This document shows positions 20,957 to 31,009 of a DNA stretch of 44,818 bases, piece after piece. Positions within the stretch are counted from its first letter, which is position 1; each line of letters starts with the position of its first letter. A program made the position numbers and the translations under genes. The notes beneath the pieces were generated by a model. The model searched no databases. It was not told where the DNA came from and worked only from the letters and a program-made list of their open reading frames with translations. This DNA comes from Chara braunii (taxonomy: Eukaryota; Streptophyta; Charophyceae; Charales; Characeae). The stretch covers positions 52,714 to 97,531 of the forward strand of contig BFEA01000391.1 of assembly GCA_003427395.1 (NCBI GenBank). Direction: 5' to 3'.

Positions 20957-21250
20957 ATGAGGGCGGACGAGGAGGTGCAGGGAGCCATAACGGAGGCTAC
21001 TAACCGGGTGGAACAGCAATGTAAACAGAACGGAGTGATTGTGGTGGTAAGGGCAACTGTGACTTACTTCGAAGAAGAGACTTATACCGGTACCACTGAG
21101 CGAGAGCAACGGCAACAAGACCGCGACTCAGAACCAGAGTCGGAGCAGAGTGATGCAGAGACTCGGTCTTGGCCTTGGCTAAAGCAGTGGCGACGGGATC
21201 ACCCGCCAACGGAGTCAGTGGAGCCTAGAGGCCAGCTCGTTGCAATGTGA
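20957..21250 (+). CDS. Unrecognised small hydrophilic protein (97 codons)
   Basis: ATG at 20957 gives a highly charged open frame (MRADEEVQGAITEATNRVEQ, later REQRQQDRDSEPESEQSDAE), ending with TGA at 21248. There is no membrane segment, signal peptide or zinc motif. The composition (E/Q/R/D-rich, few hydrophobics, one short V-rich strand VIVVVRATVTYF) could be a retroelement Gag N-terminus, a small nuclear protein, or chance. The upstream frame is also open to about 20921 with a TTG. Nothing around it is recognisable as a partner gene. Confidence 0.25.
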   Translation: MRADEEVQGAITEATNRVEQQCKQNGVIVVVRATVTYFEEETYTGTTEREQRQQDRDSEPESEQSDAETRSWPWLKQWRRDHPPTESVEPRGQLVAM

Positions 21251-21564
21251 GGACTAAAGGCAACGAGGCGGTTATGCATGGGCGGCCACCAAATAAAATT
21301 AAGAGTGTTTATATTTCAATTTCCTTATTTGAAATTTTTTAAGTTTTTTTTCGGATATCCGGATGGCCCTGGACCATCCGGTTCATCCGCTCGGAAATAG
21401 AACCCCGGAAGAACCCGGAAATGACCCTTTCGGGTCCTGCGCAAAATAGGCGCAGGGCCTCTTCCAGCGGTTTAGGGGCACCAAGGCGTTTCGATCAACC
21501 CCTAGGACCCCGTCGCGGTGGCGGATTCGGTAAGGCCCCTAACAAATTCGAAAAAAAAAATAGC
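21251..21564. other. No gene; CCGGAT/CCGG-rich repeats
   Basis: Contains several short CCGG-centred phrases (GGATATCCGGAT, CCATCCGG, CCCGGAA) and GCGCAAAATAGGCGC. It looks like element terminal DNA, but no boundaries were found. Confidence 0.35.
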
Positions 21565-21608
21565 CCGATCTGGGCCGTCGATCCACTAAGATCGACGGAC
21601 GAGATCGG
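21565..21608. other. 44-bp nested palindrome
   Basis: Outer arms CCGATCT (21565-21571) / AGATCGG (21602-21608) and inner arms CCGTCGATC (21575-21583) / GATCGACGG (21590-21598) are all exact. They are separated by GGG and ACG bulges and by the loop CACTAA. The phrase GATCTGGGCCGTCGATC resembles common plant repeat DNA. Confidence 0.8.
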
Positions 21609-21856
21609 ACCATTTTTTAATTTGAATCCGCGGCAACCGGTTTGGGAGTGCGCGCGGGTAGTGGCCCGAACCCTTCGTCCCCCCCCAGCAACGGCCCGCT
21701 GCTTGCTGCTCGTCACCCCCCCGTGTGTCGATGCTGACGCCTAGTTACCCCATTGTTTTGCTGCTCAAGCCATTGCCGCCGCCGCTGGAGCTTTGTCGGG
21801 AGCCTCCTCCTCTGCCGCCGTCGGCATCAAGGTGAACCTTCATGCTGCCGTGCTCC

Positions 21857-21866
21857 TCTTCTTCTC

Positions 21867-21900
<34 letters not shown>

Positions 21901-22025
21901 CTTCTCCTCTTCCTCCTCATCGTCGTGCAAGGAAAGAGGAGGAGGAGGAGGATGTCACGACGACAATTAGGAGGAGGGGGAGGAGGAGGAAGACAAGGAC
22001 TCAAGGAGGAGGAGGACGGAAGCGA
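21857..22025. repeat. CTC/CTT tract followed by GAG/GGA tract
   Basis: A pyrimidine tract (about 21857-21925) is followed by a purine tract (about 21930-22020) on the same strand, so the two can pair with one another. Leu-rich and Glu-rich frames across it are repeat products. Confidence 0.8.
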
Positions 22026-22119
22026 TGATGTTGACGCGGACGTCGACCCTCCCCCTATGTTTTATTTGTATTTTTTAAATCAGTCGATCAATTAGAGTCA
22101 TGGATTTTGATGGATCGTT

Positions 22120-22203
22120 ATTGATTCAAGATCCTATTGAATTGCGATTTGATTGGATCTTGCATCAATCAAGATTTATCGGAATCAATTGTCTCAATTG
22201 ATT
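22120..22203. other. Two neighbouring inverted repeats
   Basis: ATTGATTCAAGATCC (22120-22134) pairs with GGATCTTGCATCAAT (22155-22169) with one mismatch in 15. AATCAATTG (22183-22191) pairs exactly with CAATTGATT (22195-22203) around TCT. Confidence 0.7.
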
Positions 22204-22272
22204 GATTGACATTCAATGTCTTTTTCACAAAACAACTCTCAAATTTGAACCTGCGGTAGTCCTACTTAAGCA

Positions 22273-22273
<1 letters not shown>

Positions 22274-22304
<31 letters not shown>
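22274..22304. repeat. Poly-A tract (31 A)
   Basis: An uninterrupted A-run on plus. It might be the tail of a retroposed sequence, but no element body or target duplication was seen. Confidence 0.9.
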
Positions 22305-22308
<4 letters not shown>

Positions 22309-22564
22309 GGCATTTTCGGTTTATCCGGAATTCCAGATAAACCACATGCCGAATGAACCGACTGGATATTCCGACCAATTAATCTGGCCGAAATTGTTTA
22401 ACAATGTAGGAATTTTTTGTCCTTTTGTCATTCAAAAATTTGTTTCTCTCTTTGAACTTTTCCGGATTGAGAAGTTACCTCGTGTCCCCTCTTGACAGTA
22501 ATGCCGAAAATATTGTCAATCTGACGTTATAACTGTGGGAATTCGTTGTCGGCAGTGTCGAGGG

Positions 22565-22742
22565 GGATGCCAAACACGTTCTCTTTCTCTGATCTTAGTG
22601 AGAAGTCTCCTGAACTTTTCAAACACCCAAAGGGGATATCAAACCCTGTTTTCTTTCTCTGGTCTGAGTGAGGCGTCTCTTCAACTTCTCAGATAAATAA
22701 GGGGGATACCAAACCCCTTTCTATTTCTCTGGTTTGGGAGCC
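22565..22742. repeat. ~70-bp degenerate tandem repeat, three units
   Basis: Units start near 22567, 22636 and 22706 with GAT-CCAAAC followed by TTTCTCTGGTC-GAGTGAG. They are diverged from one another. Confidence 0.65.
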
Positions 22743-23490
22743 CTATGTGAACCTGCAAAACAACAAGTTCCACAAATAACCAACCACCTCCCCAACAAGC
22801 AAACTCCCTAACAAGCAATAGTCTAATAATAAAATAAATAGATAAAATTATAAACCCATAATAAAGTAATAAATAACATAGACAGTTTTTCACACCAGGA
22901 GTCGTCGATCGCAGTGGTTTAAGCTCACCACTGACCTGGGGTGATAGACCTCCCGTCATCCTTACATCCTTCATTCTGCCCGCCTCAGGCCACGACTAAT
23001 CAAACCATTTGTCTTGACAGCTCATTTAAATTGCCTCCAGGTCAGGGCCACCATACCACCTACTTGAGTATAGCGGGTCTGGTCACACTATGACAGTAAA
23101 CCTTCTGTCGGTCTAACAGCCTTACCCGGATTTGACCTTGTCAGTTTTCGGTATAGGACGCTAGCTGCCCCGCCCAAATTTCGAACATAGGACCCGGTCT
23201 AACAACGATTTCGGGCTCTGGCAAACCCATAGGATTGCAGTCTAGGTTTCGGCTGACCCCTTTTTATTCATATGCCAGACTCCCAGAGTATTAGCCTTAG
23301 TCAACAACGGAATTCGACACTCAAGTCGAGGACCTGCGGACCCCACCAAATTGCAGCCTACTGCGGTAAGTGTCTGGCTAGCCTCGACAATCAACGACAT
23401 CTTAGATTAACGAAGAAAACCCAAGCACAAACATTCAAACAAGTACGTCAAACCCCACAAGCAGACTACCCATGCCTCAAATAACAGGAC
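22743..23490. other. No gene recognised
   Basis: Mixed-composition DNA with no domain on either strand. It lies beyond the integrase remnant of E4 in transcript order, so it may include the E4 3' end, but no polypurine tract or LTR was identified. Confidence 0.4.
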
Positions 23491-23496
23491 GGACAT

Positions 23497-23790
23497 TTTT
23501 CAAGAGACGTCCCTTCAGTCTCAAGAGGAATTGGATAACAACAAAATAACAACTAACAGAGTATTTTCAAGAGATCTCCCTTCAGCCTCAAGAAATACAA
23601 AATGTTGATCCCAGAGAGATCCCTTTCCTCATCTGAGAATTTTCCAAGATACCTCTCGTCTGCCTCAAGGAAATATAGCGATACTCGCCCGAGAGAGGTC
23701 CCTTCCCTCGATTGAGAATACTTCCAAGAGACCTTCCGTCGGCCTTAAGGAAGTACCGAGATACTAGTCAGGAGAGGTCTTTTGCCTTGT
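23497..23790. repeat. ~71-78-bp degenerate tandem repeat, four units
   Basis: Units begin near 23497, 23568, 23640 and 23718. Each carries TTCAAGAGA-CTCCCTTC followed by GCCTCAAG-AA. Divergence between units is substantial. Confidence 0.65.
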
Positions 23791-24214
23791 GTGAAACAAA
23801 AGATAGACAACTTGGTTAAAAGAACCCTAAATTTTTTTACTTACAATTCATTGTCAAATAAAGCCGAAGTTCTTAATGCCTATCTTCATAAGGACTTTAT
23901 CGGATAGGCAACTTAGTCAAAAGATACGGAGTCCCTTTATTGACAACTCTTCATCAAACAAAAATATTTTTTTTTTATGCCCATCAAACTTTTTCTTTAT
24001 TATATAAATAATACTGATGACATTTTTGATGTGTCACAATCATGAGTTCTCTCAACTACATATCTCATCAGTACTTAGGAAAGTGATATCTCATTATTTC
24101 TTTACTGCAACTCCACCTCATAATCGTTCCCCACTCTTACGGATCTGATACTCCTGGATCGACAGTAGTTGTGCATCAATGATACTATAATCTTGAATAG
24201 TGGGAAACAAAGGC
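23791..24214 (-). other. Probable degenerate continuation of E4 integrase region
   Basis: Directly downstream, on minus, of the E4 integrase zinc domain, where the catalytic core should be. I could not recognise the D-D-E motifs; stops are frequent in all frames. It may be too decayed, or replaced by other DNA. Confidence 0.25.
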
Positions 24215-24372
24215 TTAATCATTCTTGTCGCAAATCTCTTCAAACGTAATACACATCATTTGCATAATCTATAAATCATGTTTTTCACATCAGGCCAGAA
24301 ATAAAGGTTAATAGTTTTAATGCAGGTTGCTTCAGACCCTCTAAAGTCATCTTCATACCTCTTCGTGTAGAG
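24215..24372 (-). pseudogene. pol: E4 integrase zinc-binding domain remnant
   Basis: The minus-strand frame reads DDFRGSEATCIKTINLYFWP, then DVKNMIYRLCK, stop, CVLRLKR and MIKPLFPT. This matches the second half of the integrase HHCC domain, including the LYFWP block and the C-x2-C pair split by a TGA. The usual first His residues appear as Tyr or are missing (YEDDFRG where H-x-x-x-G-H-R-G is normal). It is inactive. Its position after RNase H in transcript order fits E4. Confidence 0.65.
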
Positions 24373-24556
24373 CAACAATTATTTCTAACTGACTCTCTCT
24401 CCCACATACTAACTCTTAATGGAAGCAACTCACTTTTTCCCTCCACAAAAAGGTGACAGCTCTTAAACCACCACTACCTTTCACAGATAAACGCGAAGTC
24501 CATCTAGTAACCTACTCCTTAAAACACGGGGCTAGGGGCAGGGTTGGAGGCCCACG

Positions 24557-24597
<41 letters not shown>

Positions 24598-25150
24598 AAA
24601 ATCTAGAGACATTGAAAAAGACCCTCACGAGGGTGAAAGTTGCAGAGGTCTTGATGAATGTATTTGGCCACTATGTGGGGAAGGGGTTTGGTTTTTTGTT
24701 TTGTTTTGATTTTGTTCCCCTGTCGTTTTAGTGCTCTCCCAGCCAGGTAGGGCGTATTTCACAGGTGGTACATATTTGTCTCAATGTTCTAGCATTTGTA
24801 TACGCTCTCAATCGCAGCATAAGGGAGTTTTTTGTTATTTTGTTTTATTTCAAAGCATCCTGCATTTCTGCAGATAGAGATTGATTTAAACTTATGTTCC
24901 TTAATGTGTCCCCTACACGCCCTCACCGAGAGCACAATCACACGGGCACCTCATATAATGTATCTGGCTGTTATCGAGGCACTCGGGATGTTTTTTTTTT
25001 TTCTTCTTCTTTCCTTCTCACCCCTCGTGTTTCATCTTGGCTGAAACTGCCCCGACTCGGCAAAACTCGGTGCGGTGTGAAAGTCAGGCTCGACAAAAAC
25101 AAGTTTGGAGGTAGTGGTAGTTTAAATTTGAACTTCTTTAAATTTTTATT
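24373..25150. other. Insertion or unassigned DNA within E4, with poly-A
   Basis: Coding similarity to E4 stops near 25150 (a lysine-rich RNase H-integrase linker ending KEKMKEYY) and resumes at about 24372 with the zinc domain. About 0.78 kb of non-coding DNA lies between, including a 31-bp A-run at 24563-24593 preceded by GGCCCACGAAATTT. A retroposed insert is possible. No target duplication could be fixed. Confidence 0.4.
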
Positions 25151-25499
25151 GTAATATTCCTTCATCTTCTCTTTTTTTATCGTCTTCGTAACTTCCCTCA
25201 TGTTTTTCAAAGACGAATGAAATTTCTTCTTTCTTTCAAATCTCTTCTTCATCATTTTACCAAGAGTTTTCTCCCAATTCATGAACAACCACAGGTGCTG
25301 CACCGACTATCGCATACCAATCATTATTGTTTTTTTCTTCCACTTTCTAAAAAATCAATTTGTAAACGTATAGATCACGAACTTTTCCATTTTTTTTCTT
25401 CAGGCCACAAAATCCACTTAAAAAAATTTGATGTCTTATCGTCTTCAACATCTTCTTTATTCAGAAAGTTATCAACATAAGCAGACTCTTTAATAGTTT

Positions 25500-25925
25500 C
25501 ATCAATATTTTCATCATCATCTATTCTCCACTCAATTCGGCTTAAACCATCTGCTCAATTTTTCTCAGTTGGAATATTTTTCAATGTAAAATCAAAGGTT
25601 CAGATAAAGACAATCCATCTCCTTACTGTTCGATCTACCTGTTGATCTTTTTTTATTGCACCAATCACTTCATATCCATCAATCCTCAGAATGAATCTGG
25701 TTCCAAACACAATGTTTAAACCACTTGAGATAGTGGATAATTGTAAGTAGTTTTTTCCTAAATTTGGATTTAGACTCTTTCTGTGAAATTAAGAGTCCCG
25801 CTCTAAAAACTGGAGACGTATTTCTCTACCATACTCATCCTACTATACGAGTACATCACCAAGAGCAACTGGTCCTCCACCAATCTCGATGATGAAGGGT
25901 CTTCCCTCTTGATCATTATGATAAG
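25500..25925 (-). pseudogene. pol: E4 RNase H domain remnant
   Basis: Minus-strand frames give EGRPFIIEIGGGPVALGDVLV at about 25920-25850, then FGTRFILRIDGYEVIGAIKK, TVRRWIVFI, stop, TFDFTLKNIPTEKN, stop and ADGLSRIEW at 25720-25510. The RNase H first Asp (normally in E-T-D-G-G-P) is Gly here. The two internal TGA codons can come from CGA. A frameshift lies between the two blocks. The downstream K/E-rich text to about 25150 fits the RNase H-integrase linker. Confidence 0.75.
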
Positions 25926-26003
25926 GGTCTCCGACTAGGATTCGCCGAAAATTACAGTTAGGATTTCGTAGAAGATTATAGTTTAATTTAGCCGAACCTC
26001 ATA

Positions 26004-26294
26004 GTTGCGTAGCACGACGAACGTGTTCGGACAAATATATTTTTTTTCGTAAAAAAAATAAAATAAAATAATTCTATTTTTGAATTTTAATTCATGTTTG
26101 AATAAAAATCTGAGCCCGACTTTAAAGCAAAAGTTACATGTATTGTTGTTTCACATGATATATATGTTTTTAAAATTTTTTTAAAACTTTGTTTTGTATT
26201 TTTTTAATGACTACGTTCAAAGGGTTTTAGGCATTAGTTCACGTTCGGGCGAACATGTTCGGGTTCGCCTTCGAACGCAAACACGATGCTAAGT
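26004..26294. mobile_element. 291-bp MITE with 9-bp target duplication
   Basis: AACCTCATA occurs at 25995-26003 and 26295-26303. Between them, the ends are imperfect inverted repeats (GTTGCGTAGCACGACGAAC against the reverse complement of the right end, ACTTAGCATCGTGTTTGCG). The inside is AT-rich with GTTCGGGCGAAC and other GTTCG/CGAAC palindromes near the ends. A 9-bp duplication is typical of Mutator-like elements; an 8-bp hAT reading is the alternative. It is nested in the left arm of the foldback element. Confidence 0.75.
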
Positions 26295-28199
26295 AACCTC
26301 ATAATAAATTTTCGCATAAAATTTGTTGTTATTTATATTCGTTGAACATTGCAGTCAAGTTCCAAAAAAAATTATAGTTCACACGCTAAGGTTTCGCTAA
26401 AGATTATAATTAGGCTTCATGGAACTTGAATCTCGATATAATTTTTACTTTTTTACTTAATTTTTTATAGTTTCTTCCTCATGTCGACCCTCCCCCAAAG
26501 CTTCGTCGAAAATTGCACTTATTTTTGTTCTTGTTTTTCTTCGGGTACTTAGTTTTGAGGGTCATCCACTAACTAACCTTCTCCTAGCCTTCGTCGAAGA
26601 TCACAATTTTTTCGTTTTTTTTTTTTTCCGGGTACTTAGTCATTTTTAGGGTCCTCGTCCTCTAAACCCTCCCTAAGGCTTCACAGAAGCAGTCCTTTTA
26701 AAGGTCCTCCTCTAGCTAACACTCCTCAATTCTTCGTCAAATAATACATTTATTTTCGTTCCTTTCTAAGATGTCCACTTCTTAAAAACTTTATCAAAGC
26801 TTTGTTAAAAAATACGATTATTTTCGTTCGTTTTTTTCTCGGGGTACTAAGTTTTAAGATCCTTCTTTGACAAACTTTCTAGGCTTCGCCAAAAAATCTA
26901 TTTATTTTATTATTATTATTATTTTAAATCCTTTGTTTTTTTTTTGGTTTTCTCCTATTAACCGTCCATAACGCTTCACATAAAAAATATAAAAAACAAT
27001 AGAGTTAAAAACAAATATGAAACAAATATATAGTATATAAAACCACAATACAAACAACTTTTGCCTTGGAGTCATGTTGAAATTCGTAGTCAAACATGAG
27101 TTAAAAATCATAAACGAAAAAAAAAATCAACAAAAAAAATATTCGCTTGAAAACGTTGGCGAGCTGTTCGCACGAACAAGGAGAGTCGCAAACATATAAA
27201 TTTATCACAGCCCAGACCTTCGCCGAAAATATAAATTTATTACTTTTTTTTTTCTTATGGGTGCATAGTTTGTTTTTAGGATTCTCTTATAACTTACCCT
27301 CCCCACTCACAAGGTATCGCCTAAGAATACACATATTTATTTTATTTTTATTCTTTCAGTGCTTGGTCATGGTTTGGATCCTCCTCTGACAAACCCTCTC
27401 CAAAGCTTCGCCGAAGAATACACTTTTTTTTTTTTTTTTTTGCTTTTTAAGGTACTTAGTTGTTTTTAAGATCCTCCTCTAAACAGCCCGCCCTAAGGCC
27501 TCACCGAATAATATAATTTTGTTTTTTTTTTTAATACTTAGTCACTTTTAAGGTTTTCCTTTAACTTTTTTTTTAAGGTTTTTCTTTAACTTTTTTTTAA
27601 AGATTTTTCTGTAACTTTTTTTTAAAGATTTTTCTTTAACTTTTTTTTCAACCTCTCCTCCAATTAAATGACCATGAACTAGTCTGGCAGGGGCAACTTA
27701 AAGGAACTAGTGGTGAAGCTGAACTTGCTAACACTGTGAGGATAACTCTGTTTTAAATTGTATTATGTGCAGAAGATGATGATAAAAGCAAAGGAGGAGA
27801 AGAGGGTCTGAAAAGAGGAGGACGCACTTATCGTCAGGCAGATAACACAAGAGGTCTTCTTTTTGGAGGGACGAGTTGTATTTTTGAAACATTCAAATTC
27901 AAATCGTAAGGAGAATCGGACTACAAATTAAACATTACTTCCTCGTTATTCCGCATTATTATTTTTATTGCGCCCGAACAAAGAAGAGGATGACAATAAA
28001 AAAATGAGAAGCTAGCGGAGAGGAGGATGAGGAAAAACCCGTTTTCGCGAGAGAGTCTCTGACATAAAGATCGTGGTGTTAATAGCACAAAATATGCCTG
28101 CATGATGAAGTATCGTGTTACTAAAATAAAACAAGTGTCATCTTCGATGAAGCCTTCAGAGGGGTTAAGAGGATGAAAACCTTAAAAAAAACTAAGTAT

Positions 28200-28207
<8 letters not shown>

Positions 28208-28230
<23 letters not shown>
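28208..28230. repeat. (TA)n microsatellite
   Basis: Short TA dinucleotide run following an A-run within the right foldback arm. Confidence 0.85.
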
Positions 28231-29059
28231 ATCATCGTCGAAGCCTATGGAGGGTTGGTTAGTGAAGCACCCTAAATATAACCAAGTACCCGAAGAAACA
28301 AGAGAAAAATAACTTCGGTGAAGCCTTTAGGTCATTGAGAAGAGGACCCTAAAAATGACTGATTACCAAAAAAATAAAAATGATAATGTGTAATTTTCGA
28401 CGAAGCCTTTGGGATGATTAACATGACGAGAAACCTAAAAATAACTAAGTTTTTAAAGGGAAAAAAAAAGAAAAACAAGTGTTATCCCCGTCGAAGCCTT
28501 AAATATGCCCAAGTACACGAAGAAAATAAAAAATAAAAATAAGATTGATCTTCAGCGAAACCTTGGATGTGATTTAATGAACGTGAACCTAAAAAAATGA
28601 CCAAGTATTGAAAGAAAAAAAAAATTGAAAACTAAGTATAATCTTCACCGAAGCCTTGTGGAAAGAGATGGTGTATGAGCAAGGAAAACTTAGAAAGGTT
28701 GGTGAGTGGACGACCATAAATATAACCACGTACCTGATAAAAACAATTGATATAAAATGTATAATTTTCTGCGAAGACTTAGAAAAGTGAATGAGTAGAG
28801 AACTCTAAGAATGACTAAGTACCAAAAGAAGAAAAAAAAGAAAGATAAGTGTAATCTTCGCTAAAACCTTAGGGAAAGATAGTGAGTAAGGGAACCTGAT
28901 TACGATTAAAAAAAAAAAAAAAAAGTGTGATCTTCGGCGAAGCTTGGGCGATTGTTAAGAAAACGAAAATCCTAAAACTGACCAAGTATTTAGAGAAAAA
29001 AAAAAAGAAGAAAAAAAAAAAAGTGTAACGTACACCAAAGTCCTCCATCTCCATCTTTC

Positions 29060-29871
29060 AATTTTTATTATCGGGTTTTAGCAGCAATTTGCCTTTTCCC
29101 TGTCCATAACAGGTCAGTACCTTGCTTTACCATCTCTCTTAGAGGTTATGCAAGTGTTGCAAAATAAGGAACAAAGAGCCTCAGAAATCCATAGACACCC
29201 AAAAAGCTTCTGACATTTCTCACTCGCTTGAGAAGCAGGGGTCAGTTTAGGATTTTTTCTATATGTTTGAGGTCGGGACTCGTACCCTCAGATAAACGTT
29301 TGAAACCTAAGATAAGTACTTTTGCTTGAAAGAGAAGAGAGTTTGGTTAACTAGCAGTCAGATTGTACTTTTGAAGTTTTTTCTAGGACAAACCTTACAC
29401 TCTTAACATGTTCTCAAACAAGTTTTCTGACACCATCACGAACCAAAGTCACATCTCTTACAACTGATCATTTTACTTTGGTTATCATCAATATATGGAC
29501 ATGTTATCTCATGATAAATTATCTTGCATGACTTGGATCATATATCTTTGAACCATTGCCACACCATTAGTCCATCGTTGTAGTACCACGCACATTTGAA
29601 TAAACCCGCTTGGTGTGTGCATGACGGTCATTGGTCGGGTAGTGGGATCAACGGGGACCTTATCATAATCAGAAAATAAATCAATTAAAGAATCAATACA
29701 TCGATCAACAAAGGATTCAGTATTATGGAGGGTACCTCCATCACGTAGTGTGAATGAGTTGAGCTTTTGAACGTTCTGTATCCATCTTAAACCACCCTCT
29801 GATTTCCAAAAACAAAACCAGTGATTAGCATAACGTTCATCAACAGATTCTCCAACATTATTAAGAATCAT
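29060..29871 (-). pseudogene. pol: E4 reverse transcriptase and connection
   Basis: Minus-strand frame 29871-29509 (120 codons open) holds the RT core: YANHWFCFWKSEGGLRWIQ, SLIDLFSDYDKVPVDP (first catalytic Asp), TPSGFIQM, WTNGVAMVQRYM. After a frame change comes PYIDD (YIDD at 29495-29484), and then the connection: LILGFKRLSEGTSPDLK, VRNVRSFLGVYGFLRLFV and PLREMVKQGTDLLWT. Stops in the connection (TGA after KILN, TAA after FATLA) are at positions usually W and Q. This arrangement (M-H-T-P in place of the usual F-x-T-x, Y-I-D-D box) marks a lineage distinct from E1 and E2. It is cut off by the foldback insert. Confidence 0.88.
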
Positions 29872-29879
29872 TTTATTAA

Positions 29880-30230
29880 GATATTTAACTATTTATGCCT
29901 TTTTGTTTTTACTGTCCATATTTTTACAATCTTAATCATATTCACATCCAGTCGCTTTATTTCTTCATCATTAAAAAAGAAAATACACCAGAGAATTTTT
30001 AACACACCTTGAAGCTATATTATTTTTTCTTCAAATAAAGAAATTGATCTAAGTCAATCTTCATGGTGTCAAAATATTCTCCGGTGATGTTGTTCCTTAG
30101 TCTTGCTAACTTCCTTAACGCTTTGATGATTCTCATTCCCTTCTCGAATGCTTCATCATAGTTTTTTTCTATTAAAACAATCACCGAGTTCTTCTTCAAC
30201 CTCTTGGGCTTGTACTTTCTTTTTGACACA
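29880..30230 (-). pseudogene. pol: E4 protease-RT linker
   Basis: The minus-strand frame 30229-30020 begins MSKRKYKPKRLKKNS and ends FDTMKIDLDQFLYLKKK. K-Y-K-P and the M-K-I-D-x-D-x-F-L text are in the place of the linker that precedes RT in related gypsy polyproteins. Basic and helical, no catalytic motif. Unit A protease lies upstream (higher coordinates) after about 450 bp of stop-rich DNA. Confidence 0.55.
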
Positions 30231-30814
30231 GTAACTATTTTTCTAAAACACGATGGGTTGATACAAATTGTAATTCCACTTTTTCAATCTTAGCAGATTC
30301 AACAACCTTCTTGAATGCTTCAGTTTGTTCATCATGACCTTTGAGTCGGCCAAGACCTTTCATCATTTGAGAAATTTTATTAATGTCTACTGAAACTTTT
30401 TCTTTAAATTTTTTAGCCTTCTCAATATATGCCTCATTTCGGAGTGAGTTAACTGATATCTGATGTTAATGATGGTTTGAAGTACAAACCATAAAGGTGT
30501 GATTCTGATCGGTCTCTAGGTCCTATAGAACAATCGAAAACGATCCATAATGACTGAAAAATTTAGCAACTTTCATTCTATGCAAAAATGAGGTACCTAT
30601 GATATATTCATGAGTCAATTGTGGGACCTCGAATCCTAATAGTTCAAGAAACATTTCTGCAAGATAATTAATTGTGTTCCAATCTTAATTGGCAGATAAT
30701 CAACATAATATGTCAGGTAGAGTGTTCCAACAATATTACTTAATATCCTCTTTGAACTTCTGTCAATAGTTAAATACAAGTCTCCATAGCACTTTGAGAA
30801 AGAAGAACCATTTC

Positions 30815-31000
30815 TTCCCTAGAGTCCACTAAGGCTCGGATCTTCACTAGATTGATGTAGATGATAAAGTATCCACAACCCATGGTTGCGAAGTTCATCT
30901 TACACCCTGACAATGACTTGTCCACTTAAGCAGGAGAAAACCACTCTCAAATAATTCACTTCTACGGAAGTTCTACTTCTACCTTTTTTTTTTTCAATTA
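30815..31000 (-). pseudogene. pol: E4 protease, unit A
   Basis: Same text as the unit B protease on the minus strand (RSRTSVEVNYLRVVF, CKMNFATMGCGYF, YINLVKIRALVDS) but the active site reads D-S-R-E-E instead of D-S-G-A, so the catalytic Gly is lost. One premature stop interrupts the region corresponding to AAQLDKSL. It lies just downstream, in transcript order, of the 825-bp inserted element. Confidence 0.75.
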
Positions 31001-31009
31001 ATTTTTTAA

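Larger units (their letters stand above)
25937..29035. mobile_element. Foldback-type element: inverted arms of ~100-bp subrepeats
   Basis: Left arm (about 25937-27640) repeats a unit with GGCTTCGCCGAAGAATACAC, a T-run, GGGTACTTAGT, TTTTTAGGGTCCTCCTCTA and AACCCTCC. Right arm (about 28140-29035) repeats the reverse complement (CCTAAAAATGACTAAGTACC, an A-run, GTGTAATCTTCGGCGAAGCC) at least seven times. The centre, about 27650-28135, is unique. No transposase is encoded. It splits E4 exactly between the RT connection (ends about 29060) and RNase H (starts about 25925), so it is an insertion. The left arm is longer because of a nested MITE and other inserts. Target duplication not resolved. Confidence 0.8.

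Noticed and set aside
21745-22095. Leu-rich plus-strand and Glu-rich minus-strand frames
   Set aside because: Explained by the CTC/GAG tract; no conserved motif outside it.
24971-25303. Separate 110-codon Lys-rich minus-strand gene
   Set aside because: Its first part is best read as the E4 RNase H-integrase linker; the rest runs into unrelated DNA.
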